A DNA stretch of 64,000 nucleotides from Caulobacter henricii (lineage in GTDB: Bacteria; Pseudomonadota; Alphaproteobacteria; Caulobacterales; Caulobacteraceae). The stretch lies in the NCBI RefSeq assembly GCF_001414055.1, contig NZ_CP013002.1, positions 3,800,205 through 3,864,204 of the forward strand, read 5' to 3'. The position numbers and the translations under genes were made by a program. Numbering within the stretch: the stretch's first letter is position 1; each line of letters opens with the position of its first letter. Below are positions 36,943 to 46,277 of this stretch, piece by piece. The notes under the pieces are model-generated. The model saw only the letters and a program-made list of their open reading frames with translations. It was not told the DNA's origin and searched no databases.

Positions 36943-37506
36943 TTACAGGCTTTCAACCGTCAGATTGCCGTTGGTGTAGACGCAGATCTCGGCGGCGATG
37001 GCCATCGCCTTGCGGGCAATGTCCTCGGCCGAAAGATCCTGGTCGATCAGGGCCTTGGCGGCCGCGAGGGCATAGTTGCCGCCCGAGCCGATGGCCGCGA
37101 CCGAGCCGCCGCCGGCGCTTTCGCCGGGCTCCAGCACGTCGCCGACCCCGGTGACCGTGTAGATGGCGGTGGCATCGGCCACGAGCAGCATGGCCTCCAG
37201 CCGGCGGAGATAGCGGTCGGTGCGCCAGTCCTTGGCCAGGTCGACACAGGCCCGGGCCAACTGGTCGGGATATTGTTCCAGCTTGGCTTCAAGCCGCTCG
37301 ATCAGGGTGAAGGCGTCGGCCGTGGCACCGGCGAAACCGGCCACCACCTTGCCGCCGGCCAGACGGCGCACCTTGCGGGCATTGCCCTTGACGACAGTTG
37401 GCCCCATGGAGACCTGGCCGTCTCCGGCGATCACGGTCTGACCGTTCTTGCGCACCGCCAGGATGGTCGTGCCGTGCCAGTCTGGGAAGGAATTGCTGTT
37501 TTGCAT
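36943..37506 (-). CDS. hslV: ATP-dependent protease peptidase subunit HslV
   Basis: Proteasome-like threonine peptidase that degrades substrates fed by HslU. The 187-residue precursor has a short propeptide ending WHG; cleavage exposes the catalytic Thr of [10 protein letters not shown]. Other marks are [14 protein letters not shown] and [15 protein letters not shown]. An ATG three codons upstream (37515) is also possible. hslU begins at the next base after its stop. Confidence 0.96.
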   Translation of the reverse strand: MQNSNSFPDWHGTTILAVRKNGQTVIAGDGQVSMGPTVVKGNARKVRRLAGGKVVAGFAGATADAFTLIERLEAKLEQYPDQLARACVDLAKDWRTDRYLRRLEAMLLVADATAIYTVTGVGDVLEPGESAGGGSVAAIGSGGNYALAAAKALIDQDLSAEDIARKAMAIAAEICVYTNGNLTVESL

Positions 37507-37546
37507 GTCTCGCATGTGGCGAGGCTGACTGCGGAGATCAAGCGCG

Positions 37547-38284
37547 ATGAGCTTTTCGGACAGCGAGGTCGAACGCTATGCCCGCCATCTGGTGCTGCGC
37601 GAGGTCGGCGGACCGGGCCAGCAGAAGCTGAAGGCGGCTCGGGTCCTGCTGGTCGGCATGGGCGGTCTGGGCGCGCCGGCCGCGCTCTATCTGGCCGCCG
37701 CCGGGGTGGGAACCCTGGGCCTGGCCGATCCCGATACGGTGTCCCTGTCCAATCTGCAGCGCCAGGTCCTGTACCAGACCGCCGATATCGGCCGCGCCAA
37801 GGTCGAGGTCGCCGCCGAGCGCCTGACGGCGATCAATCCGCATGTGGCCCTCGAAACCCATCCGGTATGGCTGGACGTCGCCAATGCCGGGGACCTTGTT
37901 TCCCGGTATGACCTGATCCTCGACGGCACCGACGACTTTGCCACCCGCTTTGCCGTCAGCGACGCCTGTCTGGCCCACGGCAAGACCCTGGTCAGCGGGG
38001 CCCTGGGCCGCTGGACCGGCCAGGTCGCGGTGTTTCAGGGCCAGCCCTGTTATCGCTGTCTGGTGCCTGAGGTCCCGCCGGACGCCGAAACCTGCGCCCT
38101 GGTCGGCGTGGTCGGGGCCCTCGCCGGTGTGATCGGTGCGATGATGGCCCTGGAGGCGGTCAAGCTGATCACCGGCGCGGGGCAGGCCCTGAACGGCCGC
38201 CTGCTGATCTACGACGCCCTGGCGGCGGAGACCCGCACGGTGCGGATCGGGGCCGATCCGGCCTGCCCGGCCTGCGGCGCTTGA
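37547..38284 (+). CDS. MoeB/ThiF-type adenylyltransferase (E1-like)
   Basis: 245-residue E1-like enzyme with [21 protein letters not shown] (nucleotide-binding), [17 protein letters not shown] (Asn/Gln/Arg of the active site), [12 protein letters not shown] and two zinc Cys pairs (CYRC and the C-terminal CPACGA). These proteins adenylate the C-terminus of small sulfur carriers such as MoaD or ThiS. It has no rhodanese domain. No molybdopterin or thiamine gene sits next to it, so the carrier is unknown. Confidence 0.9.
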   Translation: MSFSDSEVERYARHLVLREVGGPGQQKLKAARVLLVGMGGLGAPAALYLAAAGVGTLGLADPDTVSLSNLQRQVLYQTADIGRAKVEVAAERLTAINPHVALETHPVWLDVANAGDLVSRYDLILDGTDDFATRFAVSDACLAHGKTLVSGALGRWTGQVAVFQGQPCYRCLVPEVPPDAETCALVGVVGALAGVIGAMMALEAVKLITGAGQALNGRLLIYDALAAETRTVRIGADPACPACGA

Positions 38285-38345
38285 CGGCGCGGCCATACCG
38301 GCCTTCTCTCGCCGTCCAAAAGCAAGACGTCAGGGGTAGGGCCGA

Positions 38346-39326
38346 ATGAAGACGCTGTTTCGCGGGGTGTTGATCGCCTTGGCTGTGATCATCGCCTTGC
38401 TGGCCGTCAGCTGGCTGGTCCTGCAGCGCAAGGACATCCCCTATGCGACCCTGGAGGCCAAATATGGCAATCCGGCCTCGCGCTATATGGATCTCCCCGA
38501 CGGCGTGCGGGTGCATTATCGCGACGAGGGCCGGCGCGACGGACCGACCCTGGTTCTGGTCCACGGCTTCTCTGCCTCCCTGCACGCCTGGGAACCCTGG
38601 GTGCGGTCCCTGTCCGGCGATTATCGCGTCATCACCCTGGACCTGCCCGGCCACGGCCTGACCCGCGCCGATGCCGGCTATGCCGCCGGTCGGGCGGGCT
38701 ATGGGGCGGTGGTCGATCAGGTGACCCGCAAGCTGGGGGTCGAGCGCTTCACCCTGGGCGGCAATTCGATGGGCGGGGCTGTGGCCTGGGAATATGCCCT
38801 CGACTATCCTGACCGGCTGGAAGGCCTGGTTCTGGTCGATGCCGCCGGCTGGCCGTCGAGCGGCGGCAATCAGGCGGTGATCTTCCGGATCCTGCAAAAT
38901 CCCCTGGGCCGGGCCGTGCTCAAGAACATCGATACCCGGCCCCTGGTCCGTCAGGGTCTGGTGGCGGGCTATCTGGATCCCAAGCTGGTGACCGAGGCCC
39001 TGGTCGACCGCTATGTCGACCTGGCCCGCGCGCCGGGCCATCGCGACATCCTGCTGGGCCTGCAGTCGGGTCCGCGCCGGGTGGCGACGGCGGAAAGCCT
39101 GGCGGCGATCAAGGTCCCGACCCTGGTGATGTTCGGCGAACAGGACAAGCTGATCCCGGCCGCCCACGGCAAGCGCTTTGCCGAGGCCATACCGGGTTCG
39201 ACCCTGATCCTCTATCCCGAGGCCGGCCACGCCCCGATGGAACAGATCCCCGACCGCTCGGTCGCCGACCTCAAGGCCTGGCTGAAGGCGAAGGTCTATC
39301 CGGTGGCGGTGCCGTCAGGGTCCTGA
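38346..39326 (+). CDS. Alpha/beta hydrolase with N-terminal membrane anchor
   Basis: 326 residues. An N-terminal transmembrane segment or uncleaved signal (VLIALAVIIALLAVSWLVL) is followed by an alpha/beta hydrolase fold: oxyanion VLVHGFSASLHAW, nucleophile GGNSMGGA (Ser), acid in VMFGEQDKLIP (Asp) and His in YPEAGHAPM. A complete catalytic triad is visible, so it should be an active, membrane-tethered hydrolase, probably facing the periplasm. Substrate unknown. It is convergent with the 2-hydroxyacid dehydrogenase, four bases apart. Confidence 0.88.
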   Translation: MKTLFRGVLIALAVIIALLAVSWLVLQRKDIPYATLEAKYGNPASRYMDLPDGVRVHYRDEGRRDGPTLVLVHGFSASLHAWEPWVRSLSGDYRVITLDLPGHGLTRADAGYAAGRAGYGAVVDQVTRKLGVERFTLGGNSMGGAVAWEYALDYPDRLEGLVLVDAAGWPSSGGNQAVIFRILQNPLGRAVLKNIDTRPLVRQGLVAGYLDPKLVTEALVDRYVDLARAPGHRDILLGLQSGPRRVATAESLAAIKVPTLVMFGEQDKLIPAAHGKRFAEAIPGSTLILYPEAGHAPMEQIPDRSVADLKAWLKAKVYPVAVPSGS

Positions 39327-39330
39327 AGCC

Positions 39331-40317
39331 CTACAGCATCGCCGGAATGACCCGGTCCGGCGGGCGGTGGCCGTCCATGAAGGTCTTGACGTTGACGATG
39401 ACCTTTTCGCCCATGTCGATGCGGCCCTCGACCGTGGCCGAGCCCATATGGGGCAGGAGCACGACATTGGGCAGTTTCAGCAGCTTGGGATTGATGGCCG
39501 GCTCGTGCTCATAGACGTCGAGGCCCGCCCCGGCGATGTCGCCACGGGCCAGCATGTTGGCCAGGGCCCCTTCGTCGATCACCTCGCCGCGGGCCGTATT
39601 GACCAGGATGGCGTGCGGCCGCAGCAGCTTCAGGCGGCGGGCCGACAGCAGGTGATAGGTGGCCGGGGTGTGCGGGCAGTTGACCGAGATGAAGTCCATC
39701 CGGGCCAGCATCTGGTCGAGGCTTTCCCAGTAGGTGCAGCCCAGTTCCTCGGCGATACGGGGGCTGACCGGCTTGCGGTTGTGATAATGCACCTGCATGC
39801 CGAAGGCCTTGGCGCGGCGGGCCACGGCCTGGCCGATCCGGCCCATGCCGATGATGCCCAAGCGCTTGCCCCACAGGCGGCGGCCCAGCATCCAGGTCGG
39901 GGACCAGCCATGGAAGCCGCCCGACTTGACCACCTCGGCACCTTCGACGACGCGGCGCGAGGCGGCCATGATCAGGGTCATGGTCAGGTCGGCGGTGTCC
40001 TCGGTCAGGACGCCGGGCGTATTGGTGACGATGATGCCGCGCGCATTGGCGGTGGCGACGTCGATATTGTCGACCCCGGCCCCGAAATTGGCGATCAGCT
40101 TGAGCCGATCGCCGGATCGGGACAGAAGACGCGAGTCGATCCGGTCGGTGATCGTCGGCACGAGCACATCGGCCCGTTTCATGGCGTCCACCAGTTCATC
40201 CGCCGTCAAGGGTTTGTCGGTGACGTTGAGTTCGGTGTCGAACAGTTCGCACATCCGCGTCTCCACCGGATCGGGGAGTTTGCGGGTGACGATGACTTTG
40301 AGCTTGCGGGCTGCCAT
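39331..40317 (-). CDS. D-isomer-specific 2-hydroxyacid dehydrogenase (glyoxylate reductase-like)
   Basis: 328-residue NAD(P)-dependent dehydrogenase. The Rossmann motif is GMGRIGQAVARRAKAFGM, followed by the catalytic Arg (NTARGEVIDEGAL), Glu in the GLDVYEHEP loop and His (LLPHMGSATVEGR). YHNRKP after the Rossmann strand, with Arg rather than Asp, suggests NADPH preference. It resembles glyoxylate/hydroxypyruvate reductases; the cell also has a glyoxylate bypass (aceA, aceB at 59-62.6 kb), which could supply glyoxylate. Confidence 0.9.
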   Translation of the reverse strand: MAARKLKVIVTRKLPDPVETRMCELFDTELNVTDKPLTADELVDAMKRADVLVPTITDRIDSRLLSRSGDRLKLIANFGAGVDNIDVATANARGIIVTNTPGVLTEDTADLTMTLIMAASRRVVEGAEVVKSGGFHGWSPTWMLGRRLWGKRLGIIGMGRIGQAVARRAKAFGMQVHYHNRKPVSPRIAEELGCTYWESLDQMLARMDFISVNCPHTPATYHLLSARRLKLLRPHAILVNTARGEVIDEGALANMLARGDIAGAGLDVYEHEPAINPKLLKLPNVVLLPHMGSATVEGRIDMGEKVIVNVKTFMDGHRPPDRVIPAML

Positions 40318-40374
40318 GGGCGGTTGAAAAGCTCTCTCTGACGGGCGTTAGAAAAGCTGTAGCAAAGGGGCCCG

Positions 40375-40914
40375 ATGGGGCCAAGCAACATGCCGCCGAA
40401 TTGCAAACATCGTTCGCTCGGGATCATGGCCGCTTTGGTGCTGGCAGTGCTTGCCGCGCCGGCCGCCGCCGCCGATGCGCCCCGCACCACGCCCTCGGGC
40501 CTGGAGGTGCCGCGCTATGTCTCGCTGAAATATGACACGGTCAACGCCCGCAACGGCCCGGACGAGGCCCACCGCCTGCTGTGGGTCTATCGCGCCAGGG
40601 GCCTGCCGGTGCAGGTGGTGGCCGAAACCCGCGAGTGGCGGCGGATCTGCGATCCCGAGGGCGGCCTGGCCTGGGTGCACAAGCGCACGACCGATGGACG
40701 CCAGACCGCCATGCGCCTGAAACCGACGCCCCTGGCCCTGCTGGCCAATCCCAAGGACGGGTCGCGGGTCAATGCCTGGCTGCGGGGTCGTTCCACGGCC
40801 AATCTCGACCGTTGCGACAAGGGCTGGTGTCGTCTGAAGGCTGACGGATCGTCGGGCTGGGCCCGCGAGGGCGAGATCTGGGGAGCCGCCCCCGAAGCTC
40901 AGTGCAAGCCCTGA
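40375..40914 (+). CDS. Secreted SH3-domain protein
   Basis: 179 residues with a signal peptide (MAALVLAVLAAPAAAADAP region) and two bacterial SH3-like repeats (SLKYDTVNARNGPDEAHRLL and NPKDGSRVNAWLRGRSTANL). Paired Cys residues (CDPEGG, CDKGWC) could form a disulfide. Such proteins often bind peptidoglycan or act as envelope adaptors. In-frame ATGs at 40390 and 40426 make the exact start uncertain; 40426 would still leave a workable signal peptide. Confidence 0.83.
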   Translation: MGPSNMPPNCKHRSLGIMAALVLAVLAAPAAAADAPRTTPSGLEVPRYVSLKYDTVNARNGPDEAHRLLWVYRARGLPVQVVAETREWRRICDPEGGLAWVHKRTTDGRQTAMRLKPTPLALLANPKDGSRVNAWLRGRSTANLDRCDKGWCRLKADGSSGWAREGEIWGAAPEAQCKP

Positions 40915-40921
40915 CCGCCGG

Positions 40922-40942
40922 GGGCTCCTGAAAAAAGAGCCC
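40922..40942. terminator. Possible hairpin terminator after the SH3 gene
   Basis: GGGCTC-N9-GAGCCC directly after the SH3 gene stop, with an A-rich loop but no T-tract after it. Weak candidate. Confidence 0.35.
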
Positions 40943-40957
40943 GGATCGTTCACAAGC

Positions 40958-41003
40958 GTTACTGAAAGTAACATTGAGGCGCGACCCGCCCTCGTGCTAG
41001 GGC
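40958..41003 (+). promoter_or_regulatory. Candidate fabA promoter with overlapping inverted repeat
   Basis: An inverted repeat GTTACT-GAA-AGTAAC (40958-40972) lies just ahead of TTGAGGC (40974-40980) and GCTAGGGC (40996-41003), which resemble the Caulobacter housekeeping -35 and -10. The fabA ATG is at 41010, so the leader would be very short. The repeat is well placed to be an operator for a fatty-acid regulator. Confidence 0.45.
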
Positions 41004-41009
41004 GAGATC

Positions 41010-41525
41010 ATGCAACAGAGCTCCTACACCCTCGACGAACTCCTGGCCTGCGGTCGCGGCGAGATGTTTGGCCCCGGCAACGCCCAGCTGCCCGTGCCGC
41101 CCATGCTGATGTTCGACCGCATCGTCCGGATCGAATCCGAAGGCGGCAAGTACGGCAAGGGCTATGTCGAGGCAGAGTTCGACATCCATCCCGACCTCTG
41201 GTTTTTCGGCTGCCACTTCATCGGCGACCCGGTCATGCCCGGCTGCCTGGGCCTGGATGCCATGTGGCAGCTGGTCGGCTTCTTCCTCGGCTGGTCGGGC
41301 GCGCCCGGTCGCGGCCGCGCCCTGGGCGTCGGCGAGGTCAAGTTCACCGGTCAGGTCACCCAGGACGTCAAGAAGGTCGTCTACAAGATCGATCTGAAGC
41401 GGGTGATCATGCGCAAGCTGGTCATGGGCATTGCCGACGGCGTGCTGGAGGCCGATGGCAAGGTCATCTACGAAACCAAGGACCTGAAGGTCGGTCTGTT
41501 CACCGCCGAGCAGATGGCGTCCTGA
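41010..41525 (+). CDS. fabA: 3-hydroxydecanoyl-ACP dehydratase/isomerase FabA
   Basis: Bifunctional dehydratase and isomerase that starts unsaturated fatty acid synthesis. The 171-residue product has [20 protein letters not shown], holding the catalytic His and the Asp of the second half-site. It is followed by fabB 68 bases later, the classic anaerobic unsaturated-fatty-acid pair. Confidence 0.97.
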   Translation: MQQSSYTLDELLACGRGEMFGPGNAQLPVPPMLMFDRIVRIESEGGKYGKGYVEAEFDIHPDLWFFGCHFIGDPVMPGCLGLDAMWQLVGFFLGWSGAPGRGRALGVGEVKFTGQVTQDVKKVVYKIDLKRVIMRKLVMGIADGVLEADGKVIYETKDLKVGLFTAEQMAS

Positions 41526-41593
41526 TCCGCTTGCAGGGTCGGCCAGTCGAGAGCTGACCCCAGGGGATCCGGGGGAGAGGAAGAGGAAAGTAC

Positions 41594-42811
41594 ATGCGTC
41601 GCGTCGTCGTCACCGGACTGGGGATCGTCTCGTCCATAGGCAACAACGCCAATGAGGTTCTCGCCTCACTGCGTGAAGCCAAGTCCGGTGTGGTTGCCGC
41701 GCCCGACTATGCGGAACTCGGCTTTCGCTGCCAGGTGCATGCCACGGTCAAGCTCGACTCCTGGGAAGCCCTGGTCGACCGCCGTGCGGCGCGCTTCCTG
41801 GCCCCGGGCACGGCCTATGCCCATATCGCCATGGAACAGGCGATCGCCGATTCCGGCCTGGAAGAGGCCAGCATCTCCAATGAGCGGACCGGCCTGATCG
41901 TCGGATCGGGCGGCCCGTCCACCCAGGTGATCATCGAGGCGGCGGCGACGACCCGGGAAAAGGGTCCCAAGCGGATCGGCCCGTTCGCGGTGCCCAAGGC
42001 CATGAGCTCGGGCCCCTCGGCAGTGCTGTCGACCTGGTTCAAGATCCGCGGCATCAACTATTCGATCAGCTCGGCCTGCGCGACCAGCGCCCATTGCATC
42101 GGCGCGGCCGCCGAACAGATCCAGATGGGCAAGCAGGACATCGTCTTCGCCGGCGGCTGCGAGGAGCTCGACTGGAGCCTGTCCAACCTGTTCGACGCCA
42201 TGGGCGCGATGAGCAGCAACTTCAACGACCGCCCCACCGTGGCCAGCCGCGCCTATGACAAGGACCGCGACGGCTTCGTGATCGCCGGCGGGGCCGGCAT
42301 CGTGGTGCTGGAAGAGTATGAGCACGCCAAGGCGCGCGGCGCGAAGATCTATGGCGAACTGGTCGGCTATGCCGCCAATTCCGACGGCTTCGACATGGTC
42401 GCCCCCTCGGGCGAGGGCGCGGCCCGCTGCATGCGTCTGGCCATGGCCCAGGCCGGTGGCCGGACCATCGACTATCTGAACCCGCACGGCACCTCGACGC
42501 CGGTCGGCGACAGCAAGGAAATGGGCGCGGTGCGCGAGGTGTTCGGCGACAAGGCGCCGCTGATCTCCTCGACCAAGTCCCTGACCGGCCACAGCCTAGG
42601 GGCGGCCGGGGCCCAGGAGGCGATCTATTCGATCCTGATGCTCAATAATGATTTTGCCGCCCAGAGCGCCAATATCGAGACCCTGGATCCTGAATTTGCC
42701 GACCTGCCGATCCTGCTGGAGCGGTCCGACAAGCCCCTGACCACGGTGATGTCCAACAGCTTCGGCTTTGGCGGCACCAATGGCACGCTGATCTTCAGCC
42801 GCGCCGACTGA
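41594..42811 (+). CDS. fabB: 3-oxoacyl-ACP synthase I FabB
   Basis: Condensing enzyme that extends unsaturated acyl chains after FabA. The 405-residue product has the active-site Cys in [16 protein letters not shown] and the two His in [16 protein letters not shown] and [14 protein letters not shown]. The start codon lies after a purine-rich GGGGGAGAGGAAGAGGAAAG stretch, a strong ribosome-binding region. Together with fabA and the nearby fabI, this is a fatty-acid cluster. Confidence 0.97.
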   Translation: MRRVVVTGLGIVSSIGNNANEVLASLREAKSGVVAAPDYAELGFRCQVHATVKLDSWEALVDRRAARFLAPGTAYAHIAMEQAIADSGLEEASISNERTGLIVGSGGPSTQVIIEAAATTREKGPKRIGPFAVPKAMSSGPSAVLSTWFKIRGINYSISSACATSAHCIGAAAEQIQMGKQDIVFAGGCEELDWSLSNLFDAMGAMSSNFNDRPTVASRAYDKDRDGFVIAGGAGIVVLEEYEHAKARGAKIYGELVGYAANSDGFDMVAPSGEGAARCMRLAMAQAGGRTIDYLNPHGTSTPVGDSKEMGAVREVFGDKAPLISSTKSLTGHSLGAAGAQEAIYSILMLNNDFAAQSANIETLDPEFADLPILLERSDKPLTTVMSNSFGFGGTNGTLIFSRAD

Positions 42812-42819
42812 CGGGACAC

Positions 42820-44775
42820 TTGGCGACCGCCCGCGCGGCATTCGACCTCTACAGAGCCGGCCGACTGGCCGAGGCCGCCGCCCTGTGCGAGCGGCTGGTG
42901 ATCGAGGCCCCCAGCGTCGAGGCCTGGCACCTGCTCGGCGTGTCGCGCCTGGGTCTTGGCCAGGCCGAGGGTGCCCTGACCGCTCTGGATGCGGGCCTGG
43001 CCCTGGATGCCCGGCGGTCGGGCCTGTTATCGGCCCGGGCCCTGGCCCTGAACGCCCTGGTGCGAGACGTCGAGGCGGTGGACGCGGCCCGGGCGGCGAT
43101 CGCGGCTGATCCCGACAACCCGCCCGTCCTCAACGCCCTGGGCGTGTCGCTGCGGCGGCTGGGCAAGGCCGAACAGGCCCTGACGGCCTATGATGCGGCG
43201 CTCGCGGCCGAGCCGGGCTTTGTCGACGCGCTCTGCAATCGTGCCGTGGCCCTGACCGATCTCGGTCGCTTCGACGCGGCCCTGGCGGCGCATGACCTGG
43301 CCGTCCGCGCCGCGCCGCGCGAGGCCAGGGCCCTGGCCAACCGCGCGGCCCTGAAGTCGCTGCTGAACCGGCCGGCCGAGGCGGCGCGCGACCTCGAAGC
43401 CGTGCTGGAGCTGGATCCGCTCTATCCCCGCCTCGCCGGCGACCTGATGTGGGCGCGCCGCCAGACCTGCGACTGGCGCGAGGACGCGGCGCTCGACATG
43501 CTGGTCAAGGCCGACCTCAAGCTCGGTCGCCCGGGCGTCTCGCCTTTCGCGGCCCTGGCGATGTTCGACATCCCCGCCCTGCACCGGCGGTGCGCCGAAC
43601 TGGCGGCGCCGCCGCCGGTTCCACGGCCAGGCCGGTCCTGCCACATGCCAGGTTCGCCGATCCCGGTCGCCTATCTGTCGGCGGACCTGCATGACCACGC
43701 CACGGCCAGGCTTCTGGCCGGAGTCCTCGAGGCGCATGACCGCGACCGCTTCGAGATCACCCTGCTGTCCTATGGGCCCGACCTGGGCGGGGAGCTGCGC
43801 GATCGGATCGATCGGGCGGCCCATCACCGGATCGATGTCCGCAGCCTGTCCGACGCTGAGGTGGCGGATCTTGTTGAACAGCTGGGCATCGAGATCCTTG
43901 TGGATCTCAAGGGCTACACCCAGGACGGCCGGCCGGGGATCCTGGCCCACCGCGCCGCCCCGGTTCAGGTCAGCTGGCTGGGCTATCCGGGAACCCTGGG
44001 CTGTCCCTATGTCGACTATGTCATCGCCGATCCCGTGGTCTTGCCGCGTGGCGCAGAGAGTGACTGGAGCGAGGCGGTGGTGCGGTTGCCGCTGTACCAG
44101 CCCAATGACGCTCTGACGGAGGCGACGACTCCGGTTCCGGCACGGGCCGATGAGGGCCTGCCGGAGGACGCTTTCGTGTTCGGCTGCCTGAACAGCCCCG
44201 GCAAGATCACGCCGGAGACCTTTGCCGCCTGGATGCGGATTCTGACCAGGTCCCCGGGTTCTGTCCTTTGGCTCTATGAGGGCGTGCCCGGCGCGTCGGC
44301 CAATCTCAGGGCGCAGGCCGCAGAACTGGGGGTCGATCCCCGGAGGCTGGTCTTCGCTCGCCCGGTCCAGCACGCGGCCCACCTGGCGCGCCAGGACTTG
44401 GCCGACCTGATGCTCGACACCTCGCCCTATGGTGCCCACACCACCGCCAGCGACGCCTTGCGGAGGGGTGTTCCGCTCTTGACCGCGCCGGGCAAGAGCT
44501 TCGCCAGCCGGGTCGCTGCCAGTCTGCTGACTCGCCTGGGTCTGCCGGAGCTGATCGCGGCCGATACAGAGGCCTATGTGGCTCAGGCCGTGCGTCTGGC
44601 CGGTGATCGTGCGGCGCTCACGGCGCTCAAGACTCGGCTGGAGGATACACTGCACACTTCGGCGGTGTTTGATCCGGCGGTGTTCGCCGCCACCCTGGAG
44701 CGCGCCTTTGAAACCATGGCCAAGCGGTCATGGGCTGGCCTTTCGCCCGAGAGCTTCGATGTCGAGCCTTTCTGA
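42820..44775 (+). CDS. TPR-containing O-GlcNAc transferase-like glycosyltransferase (GT41)
   Basis: 651 residues. The N-terminal 200 residues are tetratricopeptide repeats (e.g. LYRAGRLAEAAALCERLVIE, AYDAALAAEPGFVDALCNRA). The C-terminal half is a SPINDLY/OGT-type catalytic domain with YLSADLHDHATARLLAGVLE, GYTQDGRPGILAHRAAPVQV, FGCLNSPGKITPETFAAWM and the UDP-sugar motif AHTTASDALRRGVPLLT. It probably glycosylates protein Ser/Thr; bacterial relatives act on flagellin or envelope proteins. The best start is a TTG at 42820, eight bases after fabB. Its presence between fabB and fabI is unexplained. Confidence 0.88.
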   Translation: MATARAAFDLYRAGRLAEAAALCERLVIEAPSVEAWHLLGVSRLGLGQAEGALTALDAGLALDARRSGLLSARALALNALVRDVEAVDAARAAIAADPDNPPVLNALGVSLRRLGKAEQALTAYDAALAAEPGFVDALCNRAVALTDLGRFDAALAAHDLAVRAAPREARALANRAALKSLLNRPAEAARDLEAVLELDPLYPRLAGDLMWARRQTCDWREDAALDMLVKADLKLGRPGVSPFAALAMFDIPALHRRCAELAAPPPVPRPGRSCHMPGSPIPVAYLSADLHDHATARLLAGVLEAHDRDRFEITLLSYGPDLGGELRDRIDRAAHHRIDVRSLSDAEVADLVEQLGIEILVDLKGYTQDGRPGILAHRAAPVQVSWLGYPGTLGCPYVDYVIADPVVLPRGAESDWSEAVVRLPLYQPNDALTEATTPVPARADEGLPEDAFVFGCLNSPGKITPETFAAWMRILTRSPGSVLWLYEGVPGASANLRAQAAELGVDPRRLVFARPVQHAAHLARQDLADLMLDTSPYGAHTTASDALRRGVPLLTAPGKSFASRVAASLLTRLGLPELIAADTEAYVAQAVRLAGDRAALTALKTRLEDTLHTSAVFDPAVFAATLERAFETMAKRSWAGLSPESFDVEPF

Positions 44776-44840
44776 AGGGTTCCGCCCGGTGACCGCGCCT
44801 GCTAACCACGGACAACGATTTACCAAAGAGGGCCTGACCC

Positions 44841-45656
44841 ATGGCTGACGATTACGCATTCCCCAAGGGTGAGCTGATGCGGGGCAAGAAGGGCCTCGTC
44901 ATGGGCGTCGCCAACCACAACTCGATCGCCTGGGGCATCGCGTCACAACTCGCCGCCCAGGGCGCCGAGATGATCTTCACCTATCAGGGCGAAGCCCTCG
45001 AGCGCCGGGTCCGGCCTCTGGCCGAGAGCATCGGCGTGACCACCCTGGTGCCGGCCGATGTCACCGACGACGCCTCGATGGACGCCGCCTTTGCCGCGAT
45101 TGAAGACAAGTTCGGCACGATCGATTTCGTCGTCCATTCGGTGGCCTTTGCCAACAAGGATGAACTGAAGGGGTCGTTTGTCGACAACACCACCCGCGAC
45201 GGCTTTCTGCTGGCCATGAACATCTCGGCCTACAGCTTCGTCGACGTGGCCAAGCGCGCCGCCAGGCTGATGCCCAATGGCGGCTCGCTGATCACCATGA
45301 CCTATCTGGGCTCAGAGCGGACCATTCCCAACTACAACACCATGGGCGTGGCCAAGGCCGCCCTGGAAGCGGCGACCCGCTATATCGCCCGTGACCTCGG
45401 CCCCAAGGGCATCCGTTGCAACGCCATCTCGGCCGGTGCCATGCGCACCCTGGCCCTGGCAGGTATTGCCGGTGGCCGGGGCATGATCGCCCAGGGCCGG
45501 GCCTTCAGCGCGATGAAGGAAGATACCTCGATGGAAGGCGTTGCCGGGGCCGCCCTGTGGCTGGTCTCCGACCTCGGCCGTTCGACCACGGGCGAAGTCG
45601 TTCACGTCGATGCCGGCTTCCACATGATGGGCATGCCCGACGAAGTCGAAGCCTAG
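44841..45656 (+). CDS. fabI: Enoyl-ACP reductase FabI
   Basis: NADH-dependent enoyl-ACP reductase, the last step of each elongation cycle and the target of triclosan-type inhibitors. The 271-residue product has GLVMGVANHNSIAWGIA (cofactor loop), FVVHSVAFA and the catalytic Tyr-x6-Lys in YNTMGVAKAALEA, then AISAGAMRTLALAGI. Start at MADDYAFPKG. It is convergent with the TetR gene. Confidence 0.97.
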   Translation: MADDYAFPKGELMRGKKGLVMGVANHNSIAWGIASQLAAQGAEMIFTYQGEALERRVRPLAESIGVTTLVPADVTDDASMDAAFAAIEDKFGTIDFVVHSVAFANKDELKGSFVDNTTRDGFLLAMNISAYSFVDVAKRAARLMPNGGSLITMTYLGSERTIPNYNTMGVAKAALEAATRYIARDLGPKGIRCNAISAGAMRTLALAGIAGGRGMIAQGRAFSAMKEDTSMEGVAGAALWLVSDLGRSTTGEVVHVDAGFHMMGMPDEVEA

Positions 45657-45668
45657 GGGCTTCCGGGC

Positions 45669-46277
45669 CTAGGGCCCATAGGCTTTCAGGAACCGTTTGG
45701 CGGCCTCGCGGGCGAGGTCGTCAAACTGGGCCTGGGTCTTGTCGGCGGGCAGGCACAGCAGGGCCCGAAGCTGGGCATGGCCCAGGACCATGCCGGAAAA
45801 GAACTCAGCGGCCTGGTCGAAGTCCTCGACCTGCAGGCGGCCGAGGCGCGTCTCGGTCTCCAGGAAGGCGGCCAGCTGTCGGCGGGCATGGCGCGGACCG
45901 GCCTCGAAGACCTCATGGGCCACCTCGGGCATTTCGCCGGCCCCCTGGATCACGACCCGCATGACCGAATAGCTGCTGGCCCCGTTCACCGTCTCCAGGA
46001 TCGAGCGGGCATAGGCCTCGAGCGCGGCCTGGGGATTTTCCTCGGCCCCCGGCATGCGCAGCGGGGCGGTGATCAGCTCGACCCGCCGGGCCATCAGGGC
46101 GCGGACCAGCTCGGCCTTGCAGCCATAGTGGTTATAGACCGTCTGTTTGGAGACGCCGGCGTGGCGGGCGATCGCCTCCATGGGCGCGGACAGGCCGCGC
46201 TGGCCGATCACCTCGATGGCCGCGTCGAGAATGGCCTCGGTCTTGGCGACGTCGATCTGTCCGGGGATCCTGGGCAT
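45669..46277 (-). CDS. TetR-family transcriptional regulator of the emrAB-type operon
   Basis: 202 residues: N-terminal TetR helix-turn-helix (PMEAIARHAGVSKQTVYNHY) and a C-terminal ligand-binding domain. The ATG at 46277 overlaps the stop of the MFS gene (ATGA), so the regulator is the last gene of the efflux operon and is made along with the pump. This predicts autoregulation: ligand binding would lift repression of emrA, emrB and itself. A matching inverted repeat lies upstream of emrA (49054-49069). Confidence 0.92.
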   Translation of the reverse strand: MPRIPGQIDVAKTEAILDAAIEVIGQRGLSAPMEAIARHAGVSKQTVYNHYGCKAELVRALMARRVELITAPLRMPGAEENPQAALEAYARSILETVNGASSYSVMRVVIQGAGEMPEVAHEVFEAGPRHARRQLAAFLETETRLGRLQVEDFDQAAEFFSGMVLGHAQLRALLCLPADKTQAQFDDLAREAAKRFLKAYGP

